Origin: JAFIEN01 sp051859505 | GTDB taxonomy: Bacteria > Pseudomonadota > Alphaproteobacteria > Rhodobacterales > Rhodobacteraceae | Direction of reading: 5' to 3' | DNA: 64,000 nucleotides | Assembly: GCA_051859505.1 (NCBI GenBank) | Contig: JBHYFN010000017.1 | Coordinates: 5,292 to 69,291, forward strand | Shown here: piece by piece, positions 8,617-17,520 of the stretch | Numbering within the stretch: position 1 is the first letter of the stretch | How the letters are laid out: each line of letters opens with the position of its first letter | Position numbers and translations under genes: made by a program | The notes under the pieces: generated by a model | Told to the model about the DNA's origin: nothing | Database searches by the model: none | What the model saw: the letters and a program-made list of their open reading frames with translations, nothing else

Positions 8617-9987
8617 TCAGCCCTGGATCAGGGCGCTGATCTCGGCCACCTTCCCGGCCAGTAGCGCCCTGTCGCCCCGCGTCTCGACATTCAGCCGCAA
8701 CACATTCTCGGTGTTCGACGCCCGCAGGTTCGCCCGCCACGCCCCCATATCAAGGCTGAGGCCGTCGAGCCGGTCCACGCCCTTCGCCCCCGGCAGATAG
8801 GCCGCCTCGAACCGCGCGATGGCGGTCGCCTTGTCCTCGATGTGGAAGTTGATCTCGCCCGAGGAGGGAAAGGCCGCCCGCATCTCGGCCAGAAGCGCCG
8901 AGAGCGGCTGGCCCGACCGCGACACCAGCTCGGCCACGAGGATCCAGGGGATCATCCCGCTGTCGCAATACATGAAGGCGCGGAAATAGTGATGCGCCGA
9001 CATCTCGCCGCCATAGACCGCGTCCACCTCGCGCATCTTCGCCTTCAGATGCGCATGCCCCGTGCGGCAGACCACCGCCTCGCCGCCGCCCTTCGCCACC
9101 ACATCCACCGTGTTCCACATCACCCGCGGATCATGCACGATCCGCGCGCCGGGCTCTTTCACAAGGAAAGCCCGCGCCAGCAGCGCCACGACATATTCGC
9201 CGTCCACGAAGGCGCCGGTTTCGTCGAAAAAGAAGCAGCGGTCGAAATCCCCGTCCCAGGCCACGCCCAGATCGGCCCGCGTGGCGCGCACCGCCTCGGC
9301 CGTGGGGGGCTGGTTCTCGGGAAGGAGGGGGTTGGGGATGCCGTTGGGGAAACTGCTGTCGGGATCGTGGTGCATGCGCACAAAGTCGAAGGGCACGTTC
9401 ATCGCCGACAGCCGGTCGGCGATGGCATCGAAAGCCGGCCCGGCCACGCCATTGCCCGCATTCACAAGGATCCGCAGCGGGCGCAGCCCCTCGGGATCCA
9501 GATAGGCGGCGACCCTGTCGGCATAGGCATCGCGGGGGTTCTCGCGCCTGAGCGCGCCCTGCGGCCGGGTGGGGCCAAAGTCATCGGCCAGCACCAGATC
9601 ATGGATCAGGTTGAGCCCGGTTTCGCCCGAGACCGGGCGCGCGCCGTCACGCACCATCTTGATCCCATTGTAATCAATGGGATTATGCGAGGCCGTCACC
9701 ATCAGCCCGCCGCCCGCGCCGTAATGATCGGTGGCGAAATAGACCTCTTCCGTGCCGCAGAGGCCAAGGTCGATCACATCGACCCCCTCGTCGCGCAGGC
9801 CGGCGATCAGGGCTGTCTGCAGGGCGGGGCTTGATTCGCGGATGTCGCGGCCGGTGACGACCATCGTGGGGGCCAGCACGCGGGCGAAGCCACGCCCGAT
9901 CCGATAGGCCAGAGCCTCGTCCAGATCCGCGCCAAGGCGGCCCCGGATATCGTAACTCTTGAAACAGGCCAGCCGCTCTTGTGCCAT
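8617..9987 (-). CDS. Phosphomannomutase/phosphoglucomutase
   Basis: This 456-aa protein is of the alpha-D-phosphohexomutase superfamily (AlgC/ManB/CpsG branch). The N-terminal FKSYDIRGRLG, the phosphoserine loop TASHNPIDYNG, the metal-binding DGDFDRCFFFD and the sugar-binding GGEMSAHHYFR are all present in the family order. It interconverts hexose 6- and 1-phosphates, typically feeding GDP-mannose or UDP-glucose synthesis for polysaccharides. The start ATG at 9987 has GGAGG four bases upstream. It stands alone between convergent SDR and the ccm genes. Confidence 0.93.
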   Translation of the reverse strand: MAQERLACFKSYDIRGRLGADLDEALAYRIGRGFARVLAPTMVVTGRDIRESSPALQTALIAGLRDEGVDVIDLGLCGTEEVYFATDHYGAGGGLMVTASHNPIDYNGIKMVRDGARPVSGETGLNLIHDLVLADDFGPTRPQGALRRENPRDAYADRVAAYLDPEGLRPLRILVNAGNGVAGPAFDAIADRLSAMNVPFDFVRMHHDPDSSFPNGIPNPLLPENQPPTAEAVRATRADLGVAWDGDFDRCFFFDETGAFVDGEYVVALLARAFLVKEPGARIVHDPRVMWNTVDVVAKGGGEAVVCRTGHAHLKAKMREVDAVYGGEMSAHHYFRAFMYCDSGMIPWILVAELVSRSGQPLSALLAEMRAAFPSSGEINFHIEDKATAIARFEAAYLPGAKGVDRLDGLSLDMGAWRANLRASNTENVLRLNVETRGDRALLAGKVAEISALIQG

Positions 9988-10059
9988 CAAGCCTCCGCGC
10001 AATGCACCTCACATCGGGCGGACGCTATGCGCAACAGGCAGGCAATGCCAAGGGGAAAG

Positions 10060-10659
10060 CTACTCGCTTACCTCTTCGCCCGTGCCAGTGCCCGTGCCAG
10101 TGGCCGTGCCAGTGCCAGTGCCCCCTGCTGCCGCTTCGGCAAGCGCGGGTCGCAGGCGGGTTTCCAGAACCCGCTGGGTCACAGGGCCGGCCACCCGCAT
10201 CACGACCCGGCCCTCGCCATCCACCACAAAGGTTTCCGGCACGCCGTAAACGCCCCAGTCCAGCGCGGTGCGCCCATCGGGATCGGCGCCGACGCCGACA
10301 TAGGGATCGCCCAGCTCGTCAAGAAAGGCCAGCGCATTGCCCGGCGTATCCTTGTAGTTCACGCCATAGACGGCCAGGCCCTCATCGGCCAGTTGCATCA
10401 GCGTCGGATGCTCGACCCGGCAGGGCGGGCACCAGCTGGCCCAGTAGTTCACCAGCTTGACCTCACCGTCGCGCAGGTTCGCATCGTCAAGCTCCGGCAG
10501 GCTGCCCAGCGGGCCCAGCGTCATCGACGGCGCCTCGCGGCCGGCCAGCGCGGTGGGAAGCTCGTCGGGATTGTCGCGGAACATGCCGAAGGCGAAAAGC
10601 GCGGCAAAACCCGCGAAGACAAGCGGCGGCAAAAGGACAAGGGGACGGACCCTAGCCAT
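10060..10659 (-). CDS. ccmG: Thiol:disulfide interchange protein CcmG/DsbE
   Basis: This 199-aa thioredoxin-fold protein is anchored by one N-terminal membrane segment and faces the periplasm. The active site is WCPPC (Cys77, Cys80), and the GVNYKD and GVPETFVVD segments are typical of CcmG. It reduces apocytochrome c CxxCH cysteines before haem ligation. It overlaps ccmD by 8 bp and closes the ccmABCDG cluster. The last ~25 residues are an unusual Gly-Thr repeat followed by GEEVSE, encoded by a GTGCCA-type tandem repeat (10080-10125). Confidence 0.95.
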   Translation of the reverse strand: MARVRPLVLLPPLVFAGFAALFAFGMFRDNPDELPTALAGREAPSMTLGPLGSLPELDDANLRDGEVKLVNYWASWCPPCRVEHPTLMQLADEGLAVYGVNYKDTPGNALAFLDELGDPYVGVGADPDGRTALDWGVYGVPETFVVDGEGRVVMRVAGPVTQRVLETRLRPALAEAAAGGTGTGTATGTGTGTGEEVSE

Positions 10660-10801
10660 CCTCGCCCCGCTCCATGCGCTCCATCTCGGCCTTGACGCGG
10701 GCGTAGCGCCGGATGCTCAGCCAGACGATGCCGCCCAGGATCGCAAGGCTCACCGCATAGGCCGACAGCACCTCGGCCGCATATTTCCCCAGATCGGGCA
10801 T
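10652..10801 (-). CDS. ccmD: Haem exporter protein CcmD
   Basis: This is a 49-aa single-span membrane protein (MPDLGKYAAEVLSAYAVS, a hydrophobic helix, then RYARVKAEMERMERG). The size, charged cytoplasmic tail and position between ccmC and ccmG identify CcmD. CcmD helps release haem-loaded CcmE from the CcmABC complex. Its ATG overlaps the ccmC stop (ATGA). Confidence 0.93.
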   Translation of the reverse strand: MPDLGKYAAEVLSAYAVSLAILGGIVWLSIRRYARVKAEMERMERGEDG

Positions 10802-11550
10802 CAGACCACCTGCTCGGCCCGGTCGGCCCGGGCCTGAAGGGCGCGCATCCGGCGCACCCGGATCTCGGTCGCGGTGCGCATCAGCACCAGCGCCAGGAAC
10901 AGGCCGACGAACCCCGCCATGCAGACCAGAAGCGGAAACCAGAAGACGTTGTGGATGTTCTCTTCCGGGTTCATCGACAGCGACGGCCCCTGATGCAGCC
11001 CCTGATTCCAGAAGAACACCGCATAGCGCGACAGAAGCGCAAAGACCGATCCCACCATGCACAGAACGCTTGTCAGATCGGCGGCCGTATCGGGATCGGG
11101 GATCGCCTCCCACAGTGCCATATAGCCCAGATAGAACAGGAACAGGATCAGGAAGGCCGTCAGCCGCGGATCCCAGACCCAGGGCGTGCCCCACATCGGC
11201 TGCCCCCAGATCGCGCCGGTCAGAAGCGCGATCACCGTCATGGCAAGGCCCACGGGTGCCGCAGCCCGGGCGGCAAGGGCGCTGACATGGTGGCGCCGGA
11301 TCAGCCAGATCAGCGAGGCGACCAGCATCATGATCCAGGCATTGATCGCCATGAAGGCCGAGGGGACGTGCAGATAGATGATCTTGACCGTCGAGCCCTG
11401 CCGGAAATCATCGGGCGTGAAGAAAAAGCCCCAGATCAGCCCGGTCGCGATCAGGGCAAGCGCTATCCCCATCACCCAGGGCACGATCGGCGCCGTGGTG
11501 GCGATGAACTTCTTCGGATTGGCATATTCCCAGATCGACATGGCCCTCAT
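10801..11550 (-). CDS. ccmC: Haem exporter protein CcmC
   Basis: This polytopic membrane protein of up to 249 aa has six hydrophobic segments. It carries the tryptophan-rich periplasmic motif WGTPWVWDPRLT and flanking His residues that place haem for transfer to CcmE. An alternative ATG at 11541 (MSIWEYANPKKF) has GAGG close upstream and is equally plausible; the conserved region begins there. It lies in the ccmABCDG operon, 44 bp after ccmB. Confidence 0.95.
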   Translation of the reverse strand: MRAMSIWEYANPKKFIATTAPIVPWVMGIALALIATGLIWGFFFTPDDFRQGSTVKIIYLHVPSAFMAINAWIMMLVASLIWLIRRHHVSALAARAAAPVGLAMTVIALLTGAIWGQPMWGTPWVWDPRLTAFLILFLFYLGYMALWEAIPDPDTAADLTSVLCMVGSVFALLSRYAVFFWNQGLHQGPSLSMNPEENIHNVFWFPLLVCMAGFVGLFLALVLMRTATEIRVRRMRALQARADRAEQVV

Positions 11551-11594
11551 CTAGCCCGCAATGCGCCCGGCCTCAATGGCCCGCGGCGGCCCCT

Positions 11595-12251
11595 TCACTT
11601 GAGATTGACCCGCAGGGCCGCCGCAGTGGCGAAAGGTAGCAGCGCCACGCAGCCCGCGGTGATCCCCGCCAGCATCAGAAGCGGCGTCGTGACCGCCAGC
11701 CCCTCGGCCCCGCGGCGCACCACCTCGGCCCCGAAGATCAAGGTCGGCACATAAAGCGGCAGCACGATCAGCGACAGCAACAGCCCGCCGCGCCGCAGGC
11801 CCACGGTCAGCGCGGCCCCGAAAGTGCCGATCATCGACAGGGCCGGCGTGCCCAGCGCCAGCGCCGCCAGAAGCCAGGGAAAGGCCGCGGCCTGCATGTT
11901 CAGCAGCGTGCCCAGAACCGGGGCGACCAGCGTCAGCGGCAGCCCGGTGGTGATCCAGTGGGCCAGGCCCTTGACCAGCGCCACCGCCTCCATCGGCAGG
12001 GGCGAGGTCGCCAGAAGCGGCAGCGAGCCATCCTCGTAATCCAGCGCAAAGATCCGGTCGAGCGACAGAAGGGCCGCCAGAAGGGCCGCGACCCAGAGGA
12101 TGCCCGGTGCGATCCGGCTGAGCACCGAGGTCTCGGGGCCCACGCCGAAGGGCACCAGCACCACGACGATCAGGAAAAACGACAGGCCAAGCCCGAACCC
12201 GCCCCCCGCCCGCACCGCAAGGCGCAAGTCCCGGATCAGGAGCGCCTTCAC
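11595..12251 (-). CDS. ccmB: Haem exporter protein CcmB
   Basis: This is a 218-aa membrane component of the CcmABCD complex with six predicted hydrophobic segments. Diagnostic stretches are LSLDRIFALDYEDGSLPLL and GLRRGGLLLSLIVLPLYVP. It starts with GTG overlapping the ccmA stop (GTGA), so the two are translationally coupled. With CcmA it provides ATP-driven release of haem-CcmE during cytochrome c maturation. Confidence 0.95.
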   Translation of the reverse strand: MKALLIRDLRLAVRAGGGFGLGLSFFLIVVVLVPFGVGPETSVLSRIAPGILWVAALLAALLSLDRIFALDYEDGSLPLLATSPLPMEAVALVKGLAHWITTGLPLTLVAPVLGTLLNMQAAAFPWLLAALALGTPALSMIGTFGAALTVGLRRGGLLLSLIVLPLYVPTLIFGAEVVRRGAEGLAVTTPLLMLAGITAGCVALLPFATAAALRVNLK

Positions 12252-12865
12252 AGAAAGGCCTCGTCCGATCCGCCCGCCGCATCGGCGGCGGCCTTGAACG
12301 GGCCCAGCTCCAGCACCGGCGCCTCGAGGCCCAGGTCGATATGGGTGGCGATCACCGCGATCCCGCCCCCGGCCAGATGTGCCTCGCGCAGCCAGCCCGC
12401 AAAGCGCGCGACCGAGGCGGTGTCGAGCGAAACCGTGGGTTCGTCCAGGAACAGCACCTCCCGCCCCGTCACGGCAAGCCGCGCCAGCCCCAGCCGCCGC
12501 TTCTGCCCCGCCGACAGGGTGCCCGCCATCCGACCCCGCAGGAGCCGCAGGTCAAAGGTCTCAAGCACCGCCGGATCAAGCTTGCGGCCATGGACCTCGG
12601 CCCAGAAATCAAGGTTCTCCTCGACGGTCAGCGTGGGCTTCACGCCATCGGCATGGCTGGCATAGGCCGCCACTTCGGGCGGCATCTCGATCCGCCCCTC
12701 CACCGCCGGCTGCAGGCCCGCAAGCGTGCGCAGAAGCGTCGTCTTGCCGATCCCGTTCGGCCCCCGCAGGATCAGCGCCTCGCCCCCGGCCATGCGAAAG
12801 CTCACGCCCGAAAGCACCGGCGCCCCGCCGCGTGCGCAAGCCAGATCCTGAACCACCAGTTCCAT
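12248..12865 (-). CDS. ccmA: Cytochrome c biogenesis ATP-binding protein CcmA
   Basis: This is a 205-aa single ABC ATPase domain. It has Walker A RGPNGIGKTTLLRTLAGL, a signature-like TLSAGQKRRLGLARLA, Walker B EVLFLDEPT and the switch His in VIATHIDLGL. The short length and the LSAGQ signature are typical of CcmA. It is the first ccm gene of the minus-strand run and starts five bases after the stop of the Mth938-like gene. Confidence 0.95.
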   Translation of the reverse strand: MELVVQDLACARGGAPVLSGVSFRMAGGEALILRGPNGIGKTTLLRTLAGLQPAVEGRIEMPPEVAAYASHADGVKPTLTVEENLDFWAEVHGRKLDPAVLETFDLRLLRGRMAGTLSAGQKRRLGLARLAVTGREVLFLDEPTVSLDTASVARFAGWLREAHLAGGGIAVIATHIDLGLEAPVLELGPFKAAADAAGGSDEAFL

Positions 12866-12869
12866 CGTC

Positions 12870-13223
12870 TCAGACCGGCAGCAGCGCGAGGCCGATGCGC
12901 CGCCCTTCGGACAGCAGGACGTTGTAGGTCCGGCAGGCGGCGGGCGAGGCCATCGCCTCGACCCCGATCCCCGCCGCTTCGAGCGCGGTGCGAAAGGCGG
13001 CCGGAGGATGGGCGATCTCGGCCCCGGTGCCGACGAAAAGCACGTCGATCCGGTCGGCGGCCGCGATCAGCGCGGCCCTGTCGTCATACCCGCCCCAAGC
13101 GGCGATCCCGTCGGGCAGCACCATGACGGCGCCTTGATGCACTTCGCCGCCGATGCGGAAAAAGCCCGGACCATAGCCCTCGACCGGGCGGCTGCCGTCA
13201 TACCGGATCTCGTTCAGCCGCAT
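12870..13223 (-). CDS. Mth938-like domain protein (DUF498/NDUFAF3 family)
   Basis: This 117-aa cytoplasmic protein has the Mth938-like fold signature. The visible marks are VEGYGPGFFRIGG, DVLFVGTGAEIAHPP and CRTYNVLLSEGRRIGLALLPV. The eukaryotic relative NDUFAF3 is a complex I assembly factor; bacterial members have no settled role. In Rhodobacteraceae the gene commonly sits between secF and ccmA, as here. It is probably co-transcribed with the flanking genes. Confidence 0.85.
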   Translation of the reverse strand: MRLNEIRYDGSRPVEGYGPGFFRIGGEVHQGAVMVLPDGIAAWGGYDDRAALIAAADRIDVLFVGTGAEIAHPPAAFRTALEAAGIGVEAMASPAACRTYNVLLSEGRRIGLALLPV

Positions 13224-13301
13224 GGCACTCCTGCCCTTTCGCCGTTCCGTTCTGGTGCCCGGGCCGCAGCCCCAGGGCGCCGCACCGGCCGCAAGGCCGC
13301 G

Positions 13302-14267
13302 TCACGCGTCGATATTGGCGTATTCTCCACCATTGCCCTTCTTGGGTTTGTCGCCGCGCGGCAGGCCCAGATACAGCACCACGTTCTTGGCGACATAGAC
13401 CGAGGAATAGGTCCCGATGATCACGCCCAGAAAGATCGTGAAGGTGAAACCCCGGATCACGTCGCCGCCGAAGATCAGCATCGCCCCCAGTGCCAGAAGC
13501 GTGGTGCCCGAGGTCACGACCGTCCGGCTGAGGGTCTCGTTGACGGTGAGGTTCATCACGTCGCGCAGGGGCATGACCTTGTATTTGGTCAGATTCTCGC
13601 GCAGCCGGTCAAAGACGACGACGGTGTCGTTGATCGAATAGCCCAGGATCGTCAGCAGCCCGGCGATGATCGCCAGATCGAAGCGGATCTGGAACAGGGC
13701 AAAGACCCCGATGGTGACGATGATGTCATGCACCAGCGCCACCACGGCGCCCACCGCATATTGCCATTCGAAGCGCAGCCAGATGTAGATCAGGATCCCC
13801 CCGGTCGCCGCGAGCATGGCCAGGATCGCGGCAAGGATCAGCTCGGACGAGACCTTGGGCCCCACCGAATCGACCGCCGTGAAGCGCACCTCGGGGTCGA
13901 TCTCGCGCAGCGCTGCCTCGACCGCCTGGATCGTCGCGCCCGTCACCGCCTCGGCCCCGTCTTGCGCCGACAGCCGGATCTGCACCACATGCTGATTGGC
14001 GGCGAAGGTCGGGTCAAAGACCTCGGTGATGGCGACCTCGCCGACATTCAGCCCGGTCAGGACCGAGCGGTAGTCCGACAGGTCGATCGGGGTCGAGGTC
14101 TCGGCCCGGATGGTGGTGCCGCCCAGGAAGTCGATCCCGAAGTTCAGCCCCATCACCGCCCAAAGGATCAGCGAGGCCACGACCATCACGATCGAGGCGC
14201 CCAGCGTGGCGCGCTGCAGGCGGAAGAAGTCGATATTGGTCTTTTCGGGAACCAGCCTCAGTCGCAT
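13302..14267 (-). CDS. secF: Protein translocase subunit SecF
   Basis: This 321-aa inner-membrane protein has the SecD/SecF architecture: one N-terminal span (about residues 20-40), a periplasmic P1 domain, and five C-terminal spans. NFGIDFLGGTTIRAE after the first span, AVDSVGPKVSSEL before the second, and GYSINDTVVVFDRLRENL in the C-terminal bundle are canonical. It couples the proton gradient to protein export with SecD. It begins 12 bp after the secD stop. Confidence 0.97.
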   Translation of the reverse strand: MRLRLVPEKTNIDFFRLQRATLGASIVMVVASLILWAVMGLNFGIDFLGGTTIRAETSTPIDLSDYRSVLTGLNVGEVAITEVFDPTFAANQHVVQIRLSAQDGAEAVTGATIQAVEAALREIDPEVRFTAVDSVGPKVSSELILAAILAMLAATGGILIYIWLRFEWQYAVGAVVALVHDIIVTIGVFALFQIRFDLAIIAGLLTILGYSINDTVVVFDRLRENLTKYKVMPLRDVMNLTVNETLSRTVVTSGTTLLALGAMLIFGGDVIRGFTFTIFLGVIIGTYSSVYVAKNVVLYLGLPRGDKPKKGNGGEYANIDA

Positions 14268-14279
14268 CTTCTCGCCCCC

Positions 14280-15941
14280 TCAGACGGTTACGGCCTTGGG
14301 CCGCGCGCGGTTGAACCAGAGCGTGATCAGCGCCCGGGTGACGAAAAGCGAGGTGAACACGGCCGTGACGATCCCGATCCCCAGCGTCACGGCGAAGCCG
14401 CGCACCGGCCCCGCGCCCACGGCGAACAGGACGGTCGCGGTGATGAAGGTCGTGATATTGGCGTCCACGATGGCCGAGAGCGCCTTTTCATAGCCCAGCT
14501 CGATGGCGCGGGCGGGTGTCTTGGTGCGGCCCAACTCTTCGCGGATCCGCTCGAAGACAAGCACATTGGCATCCACCGCCATGCCGATGGTCAAGACGAT
14601 CCCCGCGATCCCCGGCAGCGTCAGCGTGCCGCCCACGATCGAAAGCGCGGCGAAGATCAGCGTCATGTTGATCCCGAGCGAGATGCTGGCGAAGACACCG
14701 AACAGGCCATAGGTCGCCACCATGAAGGCCACGACCGCCAGCATCGCGATCACTGCGGCCACCTTGCCCGCGTCGATGCTGTCCTGGCCCAGATCGGGGC
14801 CGACGGTGCGTTCCTCGAGGAACTCAAGCCCCGCCGGCAGCGCGCCGGCGCGCAGAAGCACCGCCAGGTTGACCGTATCGGGCACCGAGAACTGCCCGGT
14901 GATGATCCCCGATCCGCCCGGAATATGCGACTGGATCGTCGGCGCCGAGATCACCTCGTCATCCAGAACGATGGCGAAGGGCGCGCCGATGTTCTGCGCG
15001 GTATAATCGCCGAAAGCCCGCCCGCCCTGGGTGTTCAGCCGGAAACTCACCGCCGGGCGGCCGTTCTGGTCGAACGAGGGCTGGGCGTCGATCAGCTGCT
15101 CGCCGGTGATGACGGGGCTGCGTTCGAGGATGTAGTACAGCCCCGGCTCGTCGATCGAGGGCAGAAGGATATTGCCGCTGCCGGGCGGCGTGGTCGGATC
15201 CGAGGTGCGGGTGACGACCGGGTGGAAGGTCAGCTGCGCCGTGGTGCCGATCAGATCCTTGACCTCTTGCGCGGATCCCACGCCCGGCACCTGCACGAGG
15301 ATCCGGTCCTCGCCCTGGCGCATGATCGTGGGCTCGCGCGTGCCCACTTCGTCGATCCGGCGGCGCACGATCTCGACGCTTTGCTGCACGGTCAGATTGT
15401 CGGTGATGGCGCGTTCGGCGTCGCTCATCGTGATGGTGATCAGGCCGTTCTGGGCGCGCACGTCCAGATCGGTCGCCCCCGCCCCGGTCAGCGAGGCGAC
15501 GGGCCGCGCCAGACCGCGCACAAGCTCGAGCGCCTGGGGCGTGGCCTCGGGGTTCGAGATCCGCACCAGAAGCTGATCGGCCGGCCCGTCCTCGCGGGTG
15601 ACAAAGCCCAGCGTATCGCGCTGGGCGGCCAGCAGATCGCGCACCTCGGGCCAGAGGCCGTCCATCCGGCTTTCATAGACATCGGCGACCTGCACTTCGG
15701 CCAGAAGATGCGCCCCGCCCCGCAGGTCGAGGCCCAGGTTGACCAGCGATCCCGGCAGGAACGACGGCCAGAGCGCGGCCGTCGCCTCAAGCTCGGCATC
15801 GGTCAGGCCCGAGGCGATGATGGCGCGGGCGTCATTGGACCTCTCGACCCGGTCGTAAAAGGCATTGGGCAGCGCAAAGAGCAGCCCGCCGATCACGACG
15901 ACGGAAACGAGGATCCAGCGCCAGAGCGGAAGATACAACAT
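14280..15941 (-). CDS. secD: Protein translocase subunit SecD
   Basis: This is a 553-aa SecD. It has one N-terminal span, the LGLDLRGGAHLLAEV motif, a long periplasmic P1 region with AERAITDNLTVQQSVEIVRRRIDEVGTREP split across residues ~165-200, and a C-terminal bundle ending with AVDANVLVFERIREEL and FGVGIGIVTAVFTSL-like helices. It acts with SecF and YajC at the Sec translocon. It starts 15 bp after yajC. Confidence 0.97.
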   Translation of the reverse strand: MLYLPLWRWILVSVVVIGGLLFALPNAFYDRVERSNDARAIIASGLTDAELEATAALWPSFLPGSLVNLGLDLRGGAHLLAEVQVADVYESRMDGLWPEVRDLLAAQRDTLGFVTREDGPADQLLVRISNPEATPQALELVRGLARPVASLTGAGATDLDVRAQNGLITITMSDAERAITDNLTVQQSVEIVRRRIDEVGTREPTIMRQGEDRILVQVPGVGSAQEVKDLIGTTAQLTFHPVVTRTSDPTTPPGSGNILLPSIDEPGLYYILERSPVITGEQLIDAQPSFDQNGRPAVSFRLNTQGGRAFGDYTAQNIGAPFAIVLDDEVISAPTIQSHIPGGSGIITGQFSVPDTVNLAVLLRAGALPAGLEFLEERTVGPDLGQDSIDAGKVAAVIAMLAVVAFMVATYGLFGVFASISLGINMTLIFAALSIVGGTLTLPGIAGIVLTIGMAVDANVLVFERIREELGRTKTPARAIELGYEKALSAIVDANITTFITATVLFAVGAGPVRGFAVTLGIGIVTAVFTSLFVTRALITLWFNRARPKAVTV

Positions 15942-15956
15942 CCCGATGCCGGTCCG

Positions 15957-16241
15957 TCAGGACTTGGCCGGTTCTGTCTTGTTCAGCACGCTCGAAATCG
16001 TGCCGCGCACGACGCGCACATTCACATTGGGCGCGATCTCGACCTCGACCTCGTTGCTGTCGTCCTTGACCTTGGTGACCTTGCCGATCACGCCGCCCTG
16101 GGTGACGACCTGGTCGCCGCGCCTGAGGGCCGCGACCATGGCCTGATGTTCCTTGAGCTTCTTCTGCTGGGGCCGGATCAACAGGAAATACATGATCGCA
16201 AAGATCAGTATCAGCGGGATCAGGGATTCGAGGCCTTGCAT
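15957..16241 (-). CDS. yajC: Preprotein translocase accessory subunit YajC
   Basis: This 94-aa single-span protein has the family mark MYFLLIRPQQKKLKEHQAMV immediately after the hydrophobic helix, followed by an LRRGDQVVTQGGVIGKV domain. YajC binds SecDF. It is the first gene of yajC-secD-secF on the minus strand, and its promoter should lie in 16242-16569. Confidence 0.96.
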   Translation of the reverse strand: MQGLESLIPLILIFAIMYFLLIRPQQKKLKEHQAMVAALRRGDQVVTQGGVIGKVTKVKDDSNEVEVEIAPNVNVRVVRGTISSVLNKTEPAKS

Positions 16242-16569
16242 GTCGGTCCTTTGTTCTCTCGGGCGAGGCAGCCGCCCCGCGAAGTCGGCGCAATCTAGGT
16301 CGGCGGCTTGCCATTGGCAATGGCAAGCGGGGGCAACAGGCCCCGTGGTCAGGCGTGGCGCCCCGTCGCAGGTGGCCGTCGCAGGTGGCCGTCGCAGTTC
16401 GCCCCGGGGCGGCGGCTGAGGGGGATATAGGCAACCGGGCCGGCAACACCAATGCCAAAACCGCCCCGATCACATCTGCGCCGGCCCTGCCGGCGCGCGT
16501 CGGTTCGGGCAGGGCGGCAGAAATTTGGCCAAATTTCTGCCCCCCGCCACCACGCGCCGCGCTGAACGG
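16242..16569. other. Intergenic region upstream of yajC with hairpin, tandem repeat and palindrome
   Basis: This 328-bp stretch holds no convincing gene. It contains a hairpin at 16306-16328 (arms GCTTGCCATT/AATGGCAAGC, three-base loop, no T-tract) and a 13-bp tandem repeat GTCGCAGGTGGCC around 16365-16400 (two full copies and a partial third). The AT-cored palindrome described separately lies at 16516-16541. No clear -35/-10 pair for yajC was found. Confidence 0.6.
16516..16541. repeat. Perfect 26-bp palindrome, same as at 7677-7702
   Basis: The arms read GGCAGAAATTTGG and its complement. It lies 28 bp after the stop codon (minus strand) of the 3-hydroxyisobutyrate-dehydrogenase-like gene, without the CTTCTTTTG element. 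Its placement at a gene 3' end matches the other family members. Confidence 0.9.
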
Positions 16570-17520
16570 CTAGAGCCGCCCGCCCCGGACCACCTCGTAG
16601 CCGCGCTCCTCGGGCTCGTCGTCCACCATCTCGGCCGGGAACCCCGGCGCCAGCACCGAAACCCCCGTCGCCTCTTCCAGCCGTTCGATGATCCGGTCGG
16701 ACTGCGCCCGCTCGCCATAGCGCGCGATCCCGTCCTCGAAGATCGACACCATCAGCGGGCTGATCTCGAGCGGCACCCCCCTGTCCTCGGCGATCTTCTG
16801 GAACAGTCCGATATCCTTCTTCACCAGATCCATGGTGAAATTGATGTCGCGGCAGCCGTTCAGGATCATCTGGCTCTCGGTCTCGTGCACGAAGGAATTG
16901 CCCGACGAGATCCGGATCGCCTCATAGGTCGTCGCCGGATCAAGGCCCGCCGCCTTCATCGTCACCATGGCCTCGCAAAGGGTCAGCAGATTGGCCGTGG
17001 CCAGGTAATTCGTCATCACCTTGAGGATCGAGGCACTGCCCAGCGGGCCGGTATGCAGGATGCGCCGCCCCAGCACGGTGAGGATCGGCAGGACCGCCTC
17101 GAAGGTCGCGCGCTCGCCCCCCATGAAGATCGAGATATTCCCCGTCGCCGCCCGATGACAGCCGCCCGAGACGGGGCATTCGGCGGCCATGCCGCCGCGC
17201 GCGATCACCTCGCCGCCTAAGCGCTGCACCTCTGCGGCGTCGGTGGTGGACATCTCCATCCAGATCTTGCCCTGTGTCACCTCGGGCAGCATCTCCTCCA
17301 CCACCGCGGCACAGGCCGCGGGGGAAGGCAGGCAGGTGATCACCCCGTCGCAGTCGCGCATCATCGCGGCCGGGCTGCCCCCGTCCCGCGCACCCGCCCC
17401 GACAAGCGCGGCCACCGCCGCCGGATCAAGGTCATGGACCGACAGATCCAGCCCGTTGCGCAGCAGGCTGCCCGCGAGCTTGGCCCCCACATTCCCCAAT
17501 CCGATGAATCCGATGCGCAT
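16570..17520 (-). CDS. NAD(P)-dependent dehydrogenase, 3-hydroxyisobutyrate dehydrogenase family
   Basis: This is a 316-aa beta-hydroxyacid dehydrogenase. It has an N-terminal Rossmann motif MRIGFIGLGNVGAKLAG, the substrate-binding segment ECPVSGGCHRAATGN, and the catalytic lysine in GSASILKVMTNYLATAN. GGGAGAGACAGG precedes the ATG at 17520. Family members act on 3-hydroxyisobutyrate, tartronate semialdehyde, threonate or imines, so the substrate is open. It is monocistronic, with no catabolic neighbours. Confidence 0.88.
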   Translation of the reverse strand: MRIGFIGLGNVGAKLAGSLLRNGLDLSVHDLDPAAVAALVGAGARDGGSPAAMMRDCDGVITCLPSPAACAAVVEEMLPEVTQGKIWMEMSTTDAAEVQRLGGEVIARGGMAAECPVSGGCHRAATGNISIFMGGERATFEAVLPILTVLGRRILHTGPLGSASILKVMTNYLATANLLTLCEAMVTMKAAGLDPATTYEAIRISSGNSFVHETESQMILNGCRDINFTMDLVKKDIGLFQKIAEDRGVPLEISPLMVSIFEDGIARYGERAQSDRIIERLEEATGVSVLAPGFPAEMVDDEPEERGYEVVRGGRL

